DNA of 64,000 nt from Desulfoluna limicola (GCF_021654575.1 NZ_AP024488.1:3619501-3683500), one strand, 5' to 3'. Shown: positions 44,189 through 53,560, counted from the stretch's first letter. Numbers and translations: made by a program. Notes: generated by a model not told the origin, from the letters alone.

Positions 44189-45568
44189 TCAAAGTGGACC
44201 GGTGCTCATCACGGGACTTAACGATTCTATCTTGTTCGTCTTCACACGCATGTCGTAAAGATCTTCCATGTCCTTGTAGACCTGGAAAATCTGGAAGAAC
44301 CCATGCCAATGAGCATAATCTGGGCCTCCCATGGCAGCACCGTGACGCGCCCTGCGGCCTGTGTGGTGCCAGAGGTAGTACATCAACTCCTGGAACCCGT
44401 CCTTCCAGGGGTCATCCTTGAGAAGCTTTTTCGCCTCCAGGTCCGTTTTCATCACCACGGCTTTGTCCCAGTACATGTTGTAGAGTGCCACCGTGCTGTC
44501 CAGGGTATCCCGCTGGACCTTGATGTGGGTCGCCCCATGGCAGTTGGCACACACCTTCTTCATCAGCTCCTCACCCTTTTTACCGTCCCCCCTGACGCCG
44601 CTCCGAATCTCACTGCGTTCATGGACAAGGTCCCACTTGAGGCGCTCGTTGACATTGTGGGTGGTACCCAACTCACCGATGCCACTCATGTGGCAGGTCG
44701 CGCAGGTGGGTGCCGTGCAATCCCCGGGCTCCCAGGTGTCCGGCGCGCTGTCCCACTCCCACTCTTCCCCATGGGTCTGGAACATCTGACCGTGCTTGCT
44801 CTCTATGTATATTTCAATGTTGGGATGATCCGAGCCGAGGTGACAGCTGGCACAGGCTTCCGGTTTTCGTGCCTCTGCAATGGAAAATTGGTGCCGGGTG
44901 TGGCACACTGTACAGTTGCCGATGGTGCCATCCGGGTAGCGGGTCCCCACCCCACCGGGCCAGGTCTCCATGATGGGCTTGTTGTCTTCCCCCAGCTCCA
45001 CCTGGGTGCCGTGGCACATCTGACAACCGCTGGAACGGCCCGCCCGGTTTGAAAAAGAGCCCACGGTGTTCCCGATGAACTCGGCGCCTTCGTAGTGGTA
45101 CATCAGCTTCAGGAACTTCTTGTTCTCAATCACCGGCGCCCCGGCCAGCTTGGCATGCCCACTCTTCTGGAACTGCTCCACCTCCACGGGGTGGCAGCGG
45201 CTGCAGGTCCCGGAGGAGACCATGGGGGAGATGTAGGTCTCGGTCCCTTTCAGCCCCTCGCACTGAGACGCCATGGGCGACCGCTTCGTCACGGTATGGC
45301 AGTCGTAGCAGGAGACGCCGGCATGGGCCATCTTGCCCAGCTTCCAGCCTTCCACCACTCCGGGGGTTTTGGCTGCGTGGCACTCAATGCACGTCAGCGC
45401 CTCCTCGCTGTACCCTCGTACGATCTTAAACTCTTTCATTGAAAGATCCGGGCAACTGGTCTCTGCACCCCCTTGAGCCACCATCCCAGGATTTTCAGAG
45501 GGGTCTTTCCCTGCAACCACTTGGGTAGGGTCATGCCGTTCCTCCTTCATGGAAACCGTCTGTGCCAC
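44189..45568 (-). CDS. Octaheme cytochrome c of the hydroxylamine oxidoreductase (HAO) family
   Basis: A 459-aa protein with eight CxxCH heme sites: CIECH, CYDCH, CSRCH, CQMCH, CTVCH, CASCH, CATCH and CANCH. The C-terminal [20 protein letters not shown] segment is typical of HAO-type octaheme proteins. In anaerobes these are thought to reduce nitrite or hydroxylamine to ammonium (epsilon-HAO). Such proteins mature in the periplasm, yet no start codon in this frame gives a signal peptide. Reading upstream in frame gives [11 protein letters not shown], like a signal-peptide end, but a stop precedes it. A frameshift or a sequence error at the 5' end is likely. It lies beside hcp and hcpR, consistent with nitrogen-oxide handling. 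Confidence 0.85.
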   Translation of the reverse strand: MAQTVSMKEERHDPTQVVAGKDPSENPGMVAQGGAETSCPDLSMKEFKIVRGYSEEALTCIECHAAKTPGVVEGWKLGKMAHAGVSCYDCHTVTKRSPMASQCEGLKGTETYISPMVSSGTCSRCHPVEVEQFQKSGHAKLAGAPVIENKKFLKLMYHYEGAEFIGNTVGSFSNRAGRSSGCQMCHGTQVELGEDNKPIMETWPGGVGTRYPDGTIGNCTVCHTRHQFSIAEARKPEACASCHLGSDHPNIEIYIESKHGQMFQTHGEEWEWDSAPDTWEPGDCTAPTCATCHMSGIGELGTTHNVNERLKWDLVHERSEIRSGVRGDGKKGEELMKKVCANCHGATHIKVQRDTLDSTVALYNMYWDKAVVMKTDLEAKKLLKDDPWKDGFQELMYYLWHHTGRRARHGAAMGGPDYAHWHGFFQIFQVYKDMEDLYDMRVKTNKIESLSPVMSTGPL

Positions 45569-45993
45569 AGCCCCGACAGCGACAGGGGCAAACCGACAAC
45601 AGGTGAAGCGTGTAAAGAGGCCTGGTCAACACATAAACACGACACCTGCCGGCTCATGCCTTTCAACCACGGATAAGAATGTCGGACGAATCACAAACCC
45701 CAAGGCAGACGTTGTGTCATAAGGGGGGCATGGGGAAAGAACCGGCACCGCCAGGGGAAGGAGGATGTCATAAAAAGCGCAGATGACAAGAAGGAGATGT
45801 GGCCGGTTGAACAACCGTTGATAATGCCTTAAAAATTATACCATCCAGGCCATTCTTTCAAGGACAAGTTTCCATAAACACAGCCGATAGTGAATCACAG
45901 GAGGAATATCCCTCCTGAGTCATCCTCTGATGATATATGCCCACGGCCACCTTGCTGCGGGATCATCTCCCGTTGCCAGGGAGTCTGCTGAGA

Positions 45994-46037
45994 CAAAAAA
46001 AACACCTGCCTCCCTGAAAACAGGGAACGCAGGTGTC
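45994..46037 (-). terminator. Intrinsic terminator of the rubrerythrin-like gene
   Basis: On the minus strand ACACCTGC pairs with GCAGGTGT, with an inner CCCTG/CAGGG stem, followed by T8. It lies about 50 bases after the stop. Confidence 0.88.
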
Positions 46038-46087
46038 TCAATCTTGGTGCATGCCGGGCTTACCGCCCGAACAAAAAACGGCCCCGC

Positions 46088-46564
46088 TTACTTGCCGGCG
46101 GCAAGAAGACGGCTGGAGAGCAGCTTGATGTGCTTCATCTCCTCTTTGATGATGGCATCGATGCGATCCTTGCCACGGGCGCCGCCAACAAGGTCTTTCA
46201 TGCCGAGGTAAAAAACGATGGAGTCTTTTTCCGCGGTAATGGCACCTTTCAGAATGCCCTCCATGGAAGAGAGGTCAATGTCCTTTTTGTAGAAAACACG
46301 GGTGTCCGCAAGGGCCTTAAGGTACTGAGCGGCCTCGTCCTCGGGGTCAAACGTCAAGGCCTCTTTCTCATCGGCGCTCAGGTTCTTTCTCAGATCCGCG
46401 AAGGTCACTTCATGATCATCTTCCATGACTGCCAGCTCAACGAGGAACGTTTTGTCCGCTTCATTGGTAACCGCCTCGGCAGCCTCTCGGTAGTACTTGG
46501 CTCCGTTGCGCTCAATCTGCTCTGCCATCTCAAAAATTTCGTCTGCGTTAAAACCCAGGCCCAT
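46088..46564 (-). CDS. Rubrerythrin-like diiron protein without rubredoxin domain
   Basis: A 158-aa four-helix-bundle protein. Two repeated ligand sets are visible: Glu in MAEQIERNGAKYY and Glu/His in MEDDHEVTF; then Glu in AEKDSIVFY and Glu/His in EEMKHIKLL. This fits a ferritin-like diiron centre as in rubrerythrins that reduce peroxide, but the C-terminal rubredoxin Fe(Cys)4 domain is missing, so an external electron donor would be needed. It is a single gene with its own terminator. The upstream sequence has an SD-like AAGGAG before the ATG at 46564. Confidence 0.9.
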   Translation of the reverse strand: MGLGFNADEIFEMAEQIERNGAKYYREAAEAVTNEADKTFLVELAVMEDDHEVTFADLRKNLSADEKEALTFDPEDEAAQYLKALADTRVFYKKDIDLSSMEGILKGAITAEKDSIVFYLGMKDLVGGARGKDRIDAIIKEEMKHIKLLSSRLLAAGK

Positions 46565-47643
46565 CTCGTTTCTCCTTATGGTAAATGATAAAGTGTTACC
46601 CGATCCTCGGGCAGGGCATCCGATGGTCTGTGCTGCTACAGGGCTCGTCCCTGCAATTCAAGTCGATGACGCATGCCATGCCCAAACCGGCCATTGCGGC
46701 CGGTTCGGCGTCAACCCATCCGGATCGATGGTACTTCCGCTGCATCTTGGTTTATTCGGTTCAAGGACCACGTTTGCCCCTGGAAACACTCTGCATTGAG
46801 GCTCTGACCGGTATCAGTCATCAAGCTACTATCAAGATTCGTGCCACCCGGGCAACACCCCGGATGCCGCGCCATCCTCCCTTGCGGGAGAGAGGCCTTC
46901 AAAGGACCTTATATTCCATCATTTAGCTGACCCTTCAACAGACACATATATAATTCCTCACCCCTACAAGTCAAGTCAGGTGACCATTTTTCAAAACTCA
47001 AGGGTGTATACTGTCCCAAATAACAGGGTTCGTAGCTTGTCCAACCGACGCATCGGTTTTTTACCTGCCACCACACAACCACTCGCAACGCCACCTCCCC
47101 CTGTTCCACCCGATAGAAAAATGAGACATTAGCCCGGGGCCTCCGCCCGGACCTCAGCCAATCCCCCAAGGTGGGCATTTCCTCAGGCAGTCCAGCAAAA
47201 AAAGACAACCCACCAAAATACCTCCACAATCCGGCACGGCAGCACCAACCCGGCAACATGTCTCACCACAAAACGATACACTTGCGTCTCCAAACTGCCC
47301 CGCCAACCCTACCCGGAACGGGAACCCGGCCAGGCCGCCCCCAAGATTTGGAGAAGGCCAATTCACAATTTCTCTTTGCACCGCCCCCATTAACCAGTAT
47401 GATTCCTTGGTGGGCAGGTTACTGCCCCCCCTTATTTCCCCACCGATCTGCATGGCCCGACATGCACACACATTGTTGGCATACGTTTTGCTGAAGCTTT
47501 ATTCAACGTGAGCCTGCAACCGGTTTGCCCGACAGGTTTCACCCCTTTGTTTGAATGCAGCGGCATAGCGATTCGACTTCAAGATCGCTCTGTGCTGAAA
47601 ACAATGAACGATGGTCCAAGAGCCACTTTAAAAGGAGGCACCC
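46565..47643. other. 1.08-kb intergenic region with no supported gene
   Basis: Contains an AACCGGCC/GGCCGGTT hairpin at 46685-46705. Minus-strand ORFs of about 105-116 codons (46909-47259 and 47154-47471) lack SD sequences and recognisable motifs and could be decayed gene remnants. No A/B repeats here. Confidence 0.45.
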
Positions 47644-47817
47644 ATGAACACCACCCAACATTGTCCCGGGCATGAGCCCTTCAAGAGCATTCAACCCATT
47701 GAAGTAACCTGCAGTAAGTGCAACACCGTCAATGAGGTGTTCTCCGACGAGGTGGAGAAGACCCATACATGCAGTAAATGCAAAGAGGTCCTGGATGTTA
47801 AAAAGGCCTTAAGCTGA
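47644..47817 (+). CDS. 57-aa zinc-ribbon-like protein upstream of cydAB
   Basis: A short gene with a strong SD (AAAGGAGG, 5-6 bases before ATG). The product carries two pairs, CSKC at 23-26 and CSKC at 43-46, the pattern of a small zinc ribbon or rubredoxin-like metal site. It has no signal peptide. It is 155 bases upstream of cydA on the same strand, separated by a hairpin. Function unknown; a link to oxygen response is suggested only by position. Confidence 0.75.
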   Translation: MNTTQHCPGHEPFKSIQPIEVTCSKCNTVNEVFSDEVEKTHTCSKCKEVLDVKKALS

Positions 47818-47848
47818 TGTTATTTCGCCCTTGAAACAAGGCATTATT

Positions 47849-47904
47849 GATGGCTCCGCGCCGCGTCTGATCACTACGGCAACAGACGCCCACACGGAGC
47901 CATC
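47849..47904 (+). terminator. Hairpin between the 57-aa gene and cydA
   Basis: GATGGCTCCG pairs with CGGAGCCATC, with an inner GCGTCTG/CAGACGC stem, followed by ATTGTTGTTT. It may terminate the short gene or act as a leader structure for cydAB. Confidence 0.65.
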
Positions 47905-47972
47905 ATTGTTGTTTGATACAAAAGAAACGAATCGTTCGTGTTGATATTGATCTGGATGTTAAGGAGGAATCC

Positions 47973-49292
47973 ATGGATGTAGTTATGCTCTCACGTCTGC
48001 AGTTCGCCGCTGCGACAATGTTCCATTTTCTTTTTGTCCCTCTCACCCTGGGGCTCTCGATTCTTGTGGCCATTATGGAGACCCGGTATGCGAAAACCGG
48101 GGATGAAACCTGGCTGCGCATGACCAAGTTCTTCGGGAAGCTCTTTCTCATCAACGTGGCCCTGGGGGTTGTCACCGGCATCACCCTGGAGTTCCAGTTC
48201 GGAACCAACTGGTCACGCTACTCCGAGTATGTGGGGGACATCTTCGGATCCCTTCTCGCCATTGAAGCGACGGCAGCATTCTTCCTGGAGTCCACCTTTA
48301 TCGGCATCTGGATTTTCGGCTGGAAAAAGCTCTCCGCCAAAGCCCATGCCACCGTCATGTGGCTGGTCGCCCTTGCCGGCTCTCTCTCCTCCGTCTGGAT
48401 TCTCATCGCCAACGCCTGGATGCAGAACCCCGTAGGATACACCATCCGAAACGGCCGTGCGGAACTTTCCGACTTCATGGCCGTCGTCACCCAAAAGTAC
48501 GCTCTCCTCGAAATTACCCACACCCTGTCGGCCGCTTACATGTACAGCGCGTTCTTTGTCATGGGCATCAGCGCCTACCACCTGCTGAAAAAACAGAACG
48601 TGGAGCTCTTTACCCGGGCCTTCCGCCTTGCCCTGATCTTCGGCGTCTTCTCCGCAGCCGTGGTGGCCATCTCCGGGGACATGCACGGGGTCAACGTCAC
48701 CGAAAAGCAGCCCGCGAAACTGGCCGCCATGGAAGCCCATTGGGAGACCACGACCCGGGCGCCTTCCTTCATCCTGGCCATTCCCGACGAAAAAAATGAG
48801 CGAAACTTCATTGAGTTCGGGCGTATCCCCGGCCTCCTCAGCTTCCTCGGCAAGCATGATTTCGATGCGGAAATCATCGGGCTCAAGGACATTCCCAAAG
48901 ATGAACGTCCCCCGGTGCTCATCACCTCCCTTGCCTTCCGAACCATGGTGGGAAGCGCCACCCTCATGATCTTCCTCACCATCTGGGCCTTCATCAAGCG
49001 AAACAAACTCCTTGAGAGCCCCAAAATGCTCAAGGCCATGCTCTTTGCAATCCCCCTGCCCCTTCTCACCATTGAAGCGGGATGGGTCCTCACCGAGGTG
49101 GGCCGTCAACCCTGGATCGTCTATGGCCTCATGAAAACCTCCCAGGCGGCATCGCCTGTGGCCTCCACCCAGGTTCTGGGCAGCCTCATCGGGTTTGTGG
49201 TGGTTTACAGCCTCCTGGGCTTCGTGGGTTTCTGGCTCATGATCAAGCACGCCAAAAACGGACCGGAGCCTGTGCAGGAAACTGCAGCATAG
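47973..49292 (+). CDS. cydA: Cytochrome bd quinol oxidase subunit I
   Basis: A 439-aa inner-membrane subunit that holds hemes b558, b595 and d. The high-spin heme ligand His18 sits in LSRLQFAAATMFHFLFVPLT. The quinol-site segment EKQPAKLAAMEAHWET and GWVLTEVGRQPWIVYG are conserved. The Q-loop is short, as in the CIO/Bacillus-type enzymes, so the protein is smaller than E. coli CydA (about 520 aa). Start at 47973 with AAGGAGG. In an anaerobe this oxidase probably removes O2 near the membrane. Confidence 0.95.
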   Translation: MDVVMLSRLQFAAATMFHFLFVPLTLGLSILVAIMETRYAKTGDETWLRMTKFFGKLFLINVALGVVTGITLEFQFGTNWSRYSEYVGDIFGSLLAIEATAAFFLESTFIGIWIFGWKKLSAKAHATVMWLVALAGSLSSVWILIANAWMQNPVGYTIRNGRAELSDFMAVVTQKYALLEITHTLSAAYMYSAFFVMGISAYHLLKKQNVELFTRAFRLALIFGVFSAAVVAISGDMHGVNVTEKQPAKLAAMEAHWETTTRAPSFILAIPDEKNERNFIEFGRIPGLLSFLGKHDFDAEIIGLKDIPKDERPPVLITSLAFRTMVGSATLMIFLTIWAFIKRNKLLESPKMLKAMLFAIPLPLLTIEAGWVLTEVGRQPWIVYGLMKTSQAASPVASTQVLGSLIGFVVVYSLLGFVGFWLMIKHAKNGPEPVQETAA

Positions 49293-49348
49293 TCATTTGA
49301 GGTCGTCACCTAAAGCACACATCTTCTGATTGATAGGAGGACAGATAC

Positions 49349-50368
49349 ATGGTTTTGCAGTCAACGTGGTTTTTTCTCTGGGGGCTTCTCTGGGCCATCT
49401 TTTTTATTACCGATGGGTTTGACTTCGGGGTGGGCACCCTCTACCCCTTTCTTGGCAAGAACGACACCGAAAAACGCACAATGATCGCGTCCATCGGTCC
49501 TTTGTGGGACGGCAACGAGGTGTGGCTCCTCACCGCAGGCGGCGTCACCTTTGCGGCCTTCCCCAAGGTCTATGCGGTGATGTTCTCCTCACTGTACACC
49601 CCCTTGATGCTGATTCTTTTTGCCCTCATCATCCGCGGGGTCTCCTTTGAATTTCGCGACCAGATCGTCAGCCCTGTCTGGACCAGGGTCTGGGATGCCG
49701 CCATCTTCATCGGCAGCTTTGTCCCCGCCCTTCTCTTCGGTGTGGCCTTTGCCAACATCTTCATGGGAATCCCCTTCAACGGGGAAGGCGTCTATGAGGG
49801 GAACCTCTTTACCCTGTTGAACCCCTACGGCCTGGCAGGGGGCGTGCTCTTTGTGCTCCTCTTCACCCTCCACGGCGCCCTCTGGCTCTGCATCAGGACC
49901 GACGGAGATCTCCAACAGCGGACCATTCGCACCGCGCGCATCCTCTGGCCGGTACTTCTCGTGGCCGCTGTGACCTTCCTCGGTGCCAGCTGGTTTGCCA
50001 CGTCCCTCTATGACAACTACCTCAGCCAGCCTGCACTTTTTGTGATCATTGCCGTCACCGTGGCCGCCCTTCTGGCCATCCGGTATTTCATCGCCAAAGA
50101 GGCCTGGTTCAAGGCATGGTTCGCCTCCTGCACCACCATCTTCGGGGCAACCTTCTACGGCATTGCCGGGCTCTTTCCCAACCTCTTTCCCTCCAGCCTG
50201 GATGCGGCGTACAGCCTGTCGGCCTTCAACGCCTCCTCCAGCCCGCTCACCCTTAAAATCATGCTGGGAGTCGTCCTGGTCTTCATTCCCCTGGTCATCG
50301 CCTACCAGGTCTGGGCCTACAGCGTCTTCAGCCACAAGGTGACGGAAGAGGATTTTTACGCCCACTGA
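49349..50368 (+). CDS. cydB: Cytochrome bd quinol oxidase subunit II
   Basis: A 339-aa partner of CydA with about eight to nine membrane segments. The N-terminal FFLWGLLWAIFFITDGFDFGVG and GPLWDGNEVWLLTAGGVTFAAFP are hallmarks of CydB. SD TAGGAGG. It follows cydA by 56 bases in the same operon. No cydX-like small subunit is apparent immediately downstream; a type B repeat begins 22 bases after the stop. Confidence 0.95.
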   Translation: MVLQSTWFFLWGLLWAIFFITDGFDFGVGTLYPFLGKNDTEKRTMIASIGPLWDGNEVWLLTAGGVTFAAFPKVYAVMFSSLYTPLMLILFALIIRGVSFEFRDQIVSPVWTRVWDAAIFIGSFVPALLFGVAFANIFMGIPFNGEGVYEGNLFTLLNPYGLAGGVLFVLLFTLHGALWLCIRTDGDLQQRTIRTARILWPVLLVAAVTFLGASWFATSLYDNYLSQPALFVIIAVTVAALLAIRYFIAKEAWFKAWFASCTTIFGATFYGIAGLFPNLFPSSLDAAYSLSAFNASSSPLTLKIMLGVVLVFIPLVIAYQVWAYSVFSHKVTEEDFYAH

Positions 50369-50389
50369 TCAGTAAGGAAGATAAAAAAT

Positions 50390-50444
50390 GCCTCCGGCGG
50401 CCCTGCCGGGGGCCAAACTTTTGAAAAGTTTGACAAACAGGCAT
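50390..50444 (+). repeat. Type B intergenic repeat
   Basis: GCCTCCGGCGGCCCTGCCGG, AAACTTTT-g-AAAAGTTT, CAAACAGG. It begins 22 bases after the cydB stop and faces the reverse copy at 50844-50902. Confidence 0.85.
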
Positions 50445-50510
50445 GAAAACCAAGCAGTATACACATGCCTTTCCTTTGCTTGTGTAACCACCAAGAAGGC
50501 TAAGTAACAT

Positions 50511-50562
50511 CAGCGAATGTGATCGACTCGAGGCACGAGAGTCGGGAACATTCGCAAACCTG
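50511..50562 (-). repeat. Type A repeat, distal arm only
   Basis: Outer stem GCGAATGT/ACATTCGC-like, and an inner perfect GACTC/GAGTC stem in place of CCC/GGG around the loop TCGTGCCTC (minus strand). The stem has changed on both sides while the loop is nearly conserved. Confidence 0.7.
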
Positions 50563-50582
50563 TGACACATCGACAATAAAGA

Positions 50583-50611
50583 AGGCCCTGCATGCGTGCT
50601 GGGCCTTTTTT
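50583..50611 (+). terminator. Intrinsic terminator, about 215 bases after cydB
   Basis: AAGGCCC pairs with GGGCCTT around an 11-base loop that has an inner GCATGC core, followed by TTTTT. Confidence 0.75.
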
Positions 50612-50711
50612 CATGGAAAAAGAGGCGTCGTATGCTATGAAACCGATGGTGTGATGACATCCGTCCACTCATGACAAAATTGTCCGTCACTAATCAGCTC
50701 CTAAAAAGCTG

Positions 50712-50810
50712 CTTCCAGCGGCAAGGGTGGTGAAGCCACATTGGGCAAAAGACCAAAAAGCAAGTAGTGGGTGTTCTTTGACCCTCGTACCTCAGGTGAA
50801 ATCACATCCG
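50712..50810 (+). repeat. Type A repeat, degenerate
   Basis: CTTCCAGCGGCAAGG-GTGGTGAAGCCACA-like hairpin followed by ACCCTCGTACCTCAGG (loop TCGTACCTC). Outer stem lost. Confidence 0.5.
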
Positions 50811-50843
50811 TCTTTAAAGACGTCATTCGATTAAGGGCAACTT

Positions 50844-50902
50844 TTAAAACCTGTTTGTTAAACTTTTTAAAAGTTTAGCCCCCGGCAGGGCCGCCGGAGG
50901 CA
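50844..50902 (-). repeat. Type B intergenic repeat
   Basis: On the minus strand: GCCTCCGGCGGCCCTGCCGG, AAACTTTTAAAAAGTTT, AACAGGTTTTAA. The outer motif AGCTGAA follows at about 50906. Confidence 0.8.
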
Positions 50903-50958
50903 TAGCTGAACCGTTACGATTATCCTTACTTTACACCCTTTTGCTTTCCGGAGATGCC

Positions 50959-51714
50959 ATGGCTGTCGATCCAACCACCTTCACCACCATTCAGGACGCC
51001 CTGAAATCCAACATCTACTCCGTAAAGGGAGTGCAGACCATCGAAGAGGCCCTGACCACCCTGGCCGGCCACCCCGAGGTGCAGCGCCTCGCCCCGGAGG
51101 TCCGTGACTGGGATGCCCACCTTCGTTCTGCCAGATCCGACAACGATGTGGAAGAGCAGGAGTACGCCCTCCTTGAGCTCTACCGGACCCTTCACACGGC
51201 AGGGGCGGGATACACCCCTTCTGAGAAGGCGAAGCTGGACAGCCAAAAGGGTCTTCACGGCCTTTCAGGGGGCCTCATGCCCCTTCTCATGGCAAAAGAG
51301 CTCATCACTCCAGAAACCCGAATGGCCGATCTTGGCGCGGGCAACGGGCTCCAGGGTCTCCTCCTGCAATGCCTTGCCCCCCACCGGAACACCCTTCAGG
51401 TGGAGCTCTCCGACAGCCACCTTGCGGCCGGCCGCCTCTTTCAAAAGGTACTGGGAATCCCTGAGAAACGCGTCACCTGGCTCCACGGAGATCTCTTCAC
51501 CAGTGACCTCTCCCACACCACCCTTGTCTACCTGTACCGCCCGGTCCGGCCTTCAGAAATCACGGCCCCCCTCTACAAAAAACTGGCCGACACCCTGTCG
51601 GCCATCGACCACCCCATCCACCTTATCAGTGTGGCCGACTGCCTCACCCCCCACCTTGAAACGCTCGTGACGCCCCTCTACACCGACGGGTTCCTCACCA
51701 TCGCAACCGTGTGA
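50959..51714 (+). CDS. SAM-dependent methyltransferase-like protein
   Basis: A 251-aa soluble protein. Residues MADLGAGNGLQGLLLQCLAP form a Rossmann motif I for S-adenosylmethionine, followed by TLQVELSDSHLAAG as the motif II acidic strand. The N-terminal 100 residues are helical and unassigned. A catalytic motif for a specific substrate class is not evident; TTLVYLYRPVRPSEI sits where N-/O-methyltransferases carry motif IV. Start at 50959 (GGAG 6 bases upstream), 18 bases inside the longest ORF. No operon partner. Confidence 0.72.
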   Translation: MAVDPTTFTTIQDALKSNIYSVKGVQTIEEALTTLAGHPEVQRLAPEVRDWDAHLRSARSDNDVEEQEYALLELYRTLHTAGAGYTPSEKAKLDSQKGLHGLSGGLMPLLMAKELITPETRMADLGAGNGLQGLLLQCLAPHRNTLQVELSDSHLAAGRLFQKVLGIPEKRVTWLHGDLFTSDLSHTTLVYLYRPVRPSEITAPLYKKLADTLSAIDHPIHLISVADCLTPHLETLVTPLYTDGFLTIATV

Positions 51715-51739
51715 GGGTGGGCAGCCCGGTCAAAAAATT

Positions 51740-51840
51740 GGCCTTCTGAGGGCCAAGGGCTGAGCCCTTGTATCCCAGGTTCGCGAATGCTCCCGATCAT
51801 CGTTTCTCTGGCTGTTCACATTCGCTGACGGCCCTGCCCG
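51740..51840 (+). repeat. Type A repeat, degenerate loop
   Basis: Hairpin AAGGGCT-G-AGCCCTT, CCCAGGTTC, and outer stem GCGAATG/CATTCGC. The inner loop is worn (TCGTTTCTC). It begins 26 bases after the methyltransferase stop. Confidence 0.7.
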
Positions 51841-52288
51841 CGAGCAACGTCATGGATACCTGTTTAAATCCTGACTCCCACGGCATACCCGGTACCACAA
51901 AGAGACCATCATGTGACACCAGCTCATCATCTTTGCCGTCAAACGACGATGGTCATTGGCGAATCCCCGGCCCAACGTCCCTTGGCCACTCGCCACCGGG
52001 TCAACCCCCATCGTCCTCCCTTTGGGTGCCTTGCGATTCTCCTGCTCCATATCGGTCAAAAAAACGGCCCTGAACGCGCCGATTCCTTTGTTGATTTTTC
52101 AATGCAAACATCGTTTAATTGTCAGAACCCCACTCACAAAACCCCCTACACATTGTTCGGGCTTCTCTCCTCCACCAGCAAAGCACCCCTCCCAGCCCTC
52201 CAGACACCATGCATACATGACACGGGGCTCAGTTGCCCCATGTTCTTCTGTATGCACACCCAACAACCCAACGCCAGGAGGTTCAGCC
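51841..52288. other. Intergenic stretch upstream of the Notum-like gene
   Basis: About 450 bases with no supported gene; the long ORF that enters the esterase gene here has no SD and reads low-complexity Pro/Ser-rich sequence. Confidence 0.5.
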
Positions 52289-53560
52289 ATGCGCAGATGG
52301 TCCGTAATTCCCTTTGTCGCACTCGTCCTCTTCCTCCCCTTTCTTTTCGGGGGCTGCGAGGAGGATATCAAGTATTACGAATGGAACATGGTACAACTTG
52401 AAGCTGCAGACGGCGGCGACTACGTGTGCGGCAACGGCTCTGCCTACAAGTTCTTCGTCAACCCGTCCCTCACCTCGGACAATGTGCTCATCTACTATGA
52501 AGGCGGCGGCGCCTGCTGGGACTACGCCAGCTGTTCGGGCCAAAGTGGCATCAGGGGGGCTGCCAACCCCAACGGCATCCCCGACGACTACATGGAAGGC
52601 TTCTCCATTCCCGCCATCATGTCCCCCTTCATCTTCCGGGCCCACCCATGGGAGCGTGTGGACACCCAAAACTGGACCATCATCTTTGTCCCCTACTGCA
52701 CCGGGGATATCTTCATCGGCGACAACTCAAAAACCTATATCAGCGAGGATGGGACCGAGCTTGATTGGCGCCACAACGGCTTTAAAAACACCCAGGGGAT
52801 TCTCAACTGGATGAAAACCGGCCCCTTCAAACACCACTTTGACTCCATTCCCAAACTCATGGTTACCGGGTGTAGCGCCGGGGGCGCAGGGTCCATCCTC
52901 AACTACCACTTTATTCGAAAGGGTCTGGGAAACAGCGTGGGAGAGTCCATCTTGTTTAACGACTCCGGCCCCATCTACTACACCACAGGGGCCAAGGACC
53001 TCTGGTCAGGCCGTCTCCATGATAAAATCCGGGATTCCTGGGGCATCGAAAACGTCATCGACGAACTGGCGGGTGGTGACGGCGTTCCCACAGGCTTTAC
53101 CGCGGACGACTTCGGTTCCCTCAACACCGCCCTCTCCATCATGTACCCCGATGACAAGCTGGCCCATACCCAGTTCACTCGGGACGGCAACTATTCGGGC
53201 TACTCCTACGAGCGGTTCTACGATCCGTACCCCACCAAAGATGAGATTCACGAGATGTGGGCCGATGACCAGGGCTATCTCATGGCCATGTACGACACCC
53301 TCTACGAACAAAATGCAAACACAGGCTACTTCGTCCCCTACTACCGTCCCTTTAACGAGAGCCACTGCTCCTGCGTCCTCTCCTTTGACGACACCGATAT
53401 TACAGGGACAGGCATGAATGTCAGGGATTACGCCAACCGACTCCTTAACAGCAATCTAACCATGGATGGCATGCAGATCTACGAAGAGCCCAGCGAAGAG
53501 GAACTTAACCGGCCCTACATCTTCTGGGACCTCCTCGACCTTCTCATGGGTGCCCTATAA
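52289..53560 (+). CDS. Pectin acetylesterase/Notum-family lipoprotein
   Basis: A 423-aa exported serine hydrolase. The N-terminus MRRWSVIPFVALVLFLPFLFGGC is a lipoprotein-like signal with Cys23. The catalytic serine is in VTGCSAGGAGS. DNVLIYYEGGGACWDYASC forms the oxyanion loop and first disulfide region, and ESHCSC near the C-terminus carries the catalytic His. The family includes plant pectin acetylesterases and animal Notum, which removes a lipid from Wnt; bacterial substrates are mostly unknown. Start at 52289 with AGGAGG. Single gene with a terminator about 275 bases downstream. Confidence 0.88.
   Translation: MRRWSVIPFVALVLFLPFLFGGCEEDIKYYEWNMVQLEAADGGDYVCGNGSAYKFFVNPSLTSDNVLIYYEGGGACWDYASCSGQSGIRGAANPNGIPDDYMEGFSIPAIMSPFIFRAHPWERVDTQNWTIIFVPYCTGDIFIGDNSKTYISEDGTELDWRHNGFKNTQGILNWMKTGPFKHHFDSIPKLMVTGCSAGGAGSILNYHFIRKGLGNSVGESILFNDSGPIYYTTGAKDLWSGRLHDKIRDSWGIENVIDELAGGDGVPTGFTADDFGSLNTALSIMYPDDKLAHTQFTRDGNYSGYSYERFYDPYPTKDEIHEMWADDQGYLMAMYDTLYEQNANTGYFVPYYRPFNESHCSCVLSFDDTDITGTGMNVRDYANRLLNSNLTMDGMQIYEEPSEEELNRPYIFWDLLDLLMGAL

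Noticed and set aside
44189..45568. True nitrifier-type hydroxylamine oxidoreductase
   Set aside because: The anaerobic context with hcp and HcpR and the absence of other nitrification genes favour the reductive HAO-like branch; the crosslinking Tyr could not be placed by eye.
46909..47471. Two overlapping minus-strand ORFs (105-116 codons)
   Set aside because: No SD, mutually overlapping, and no family motif; at best a decayed gene.
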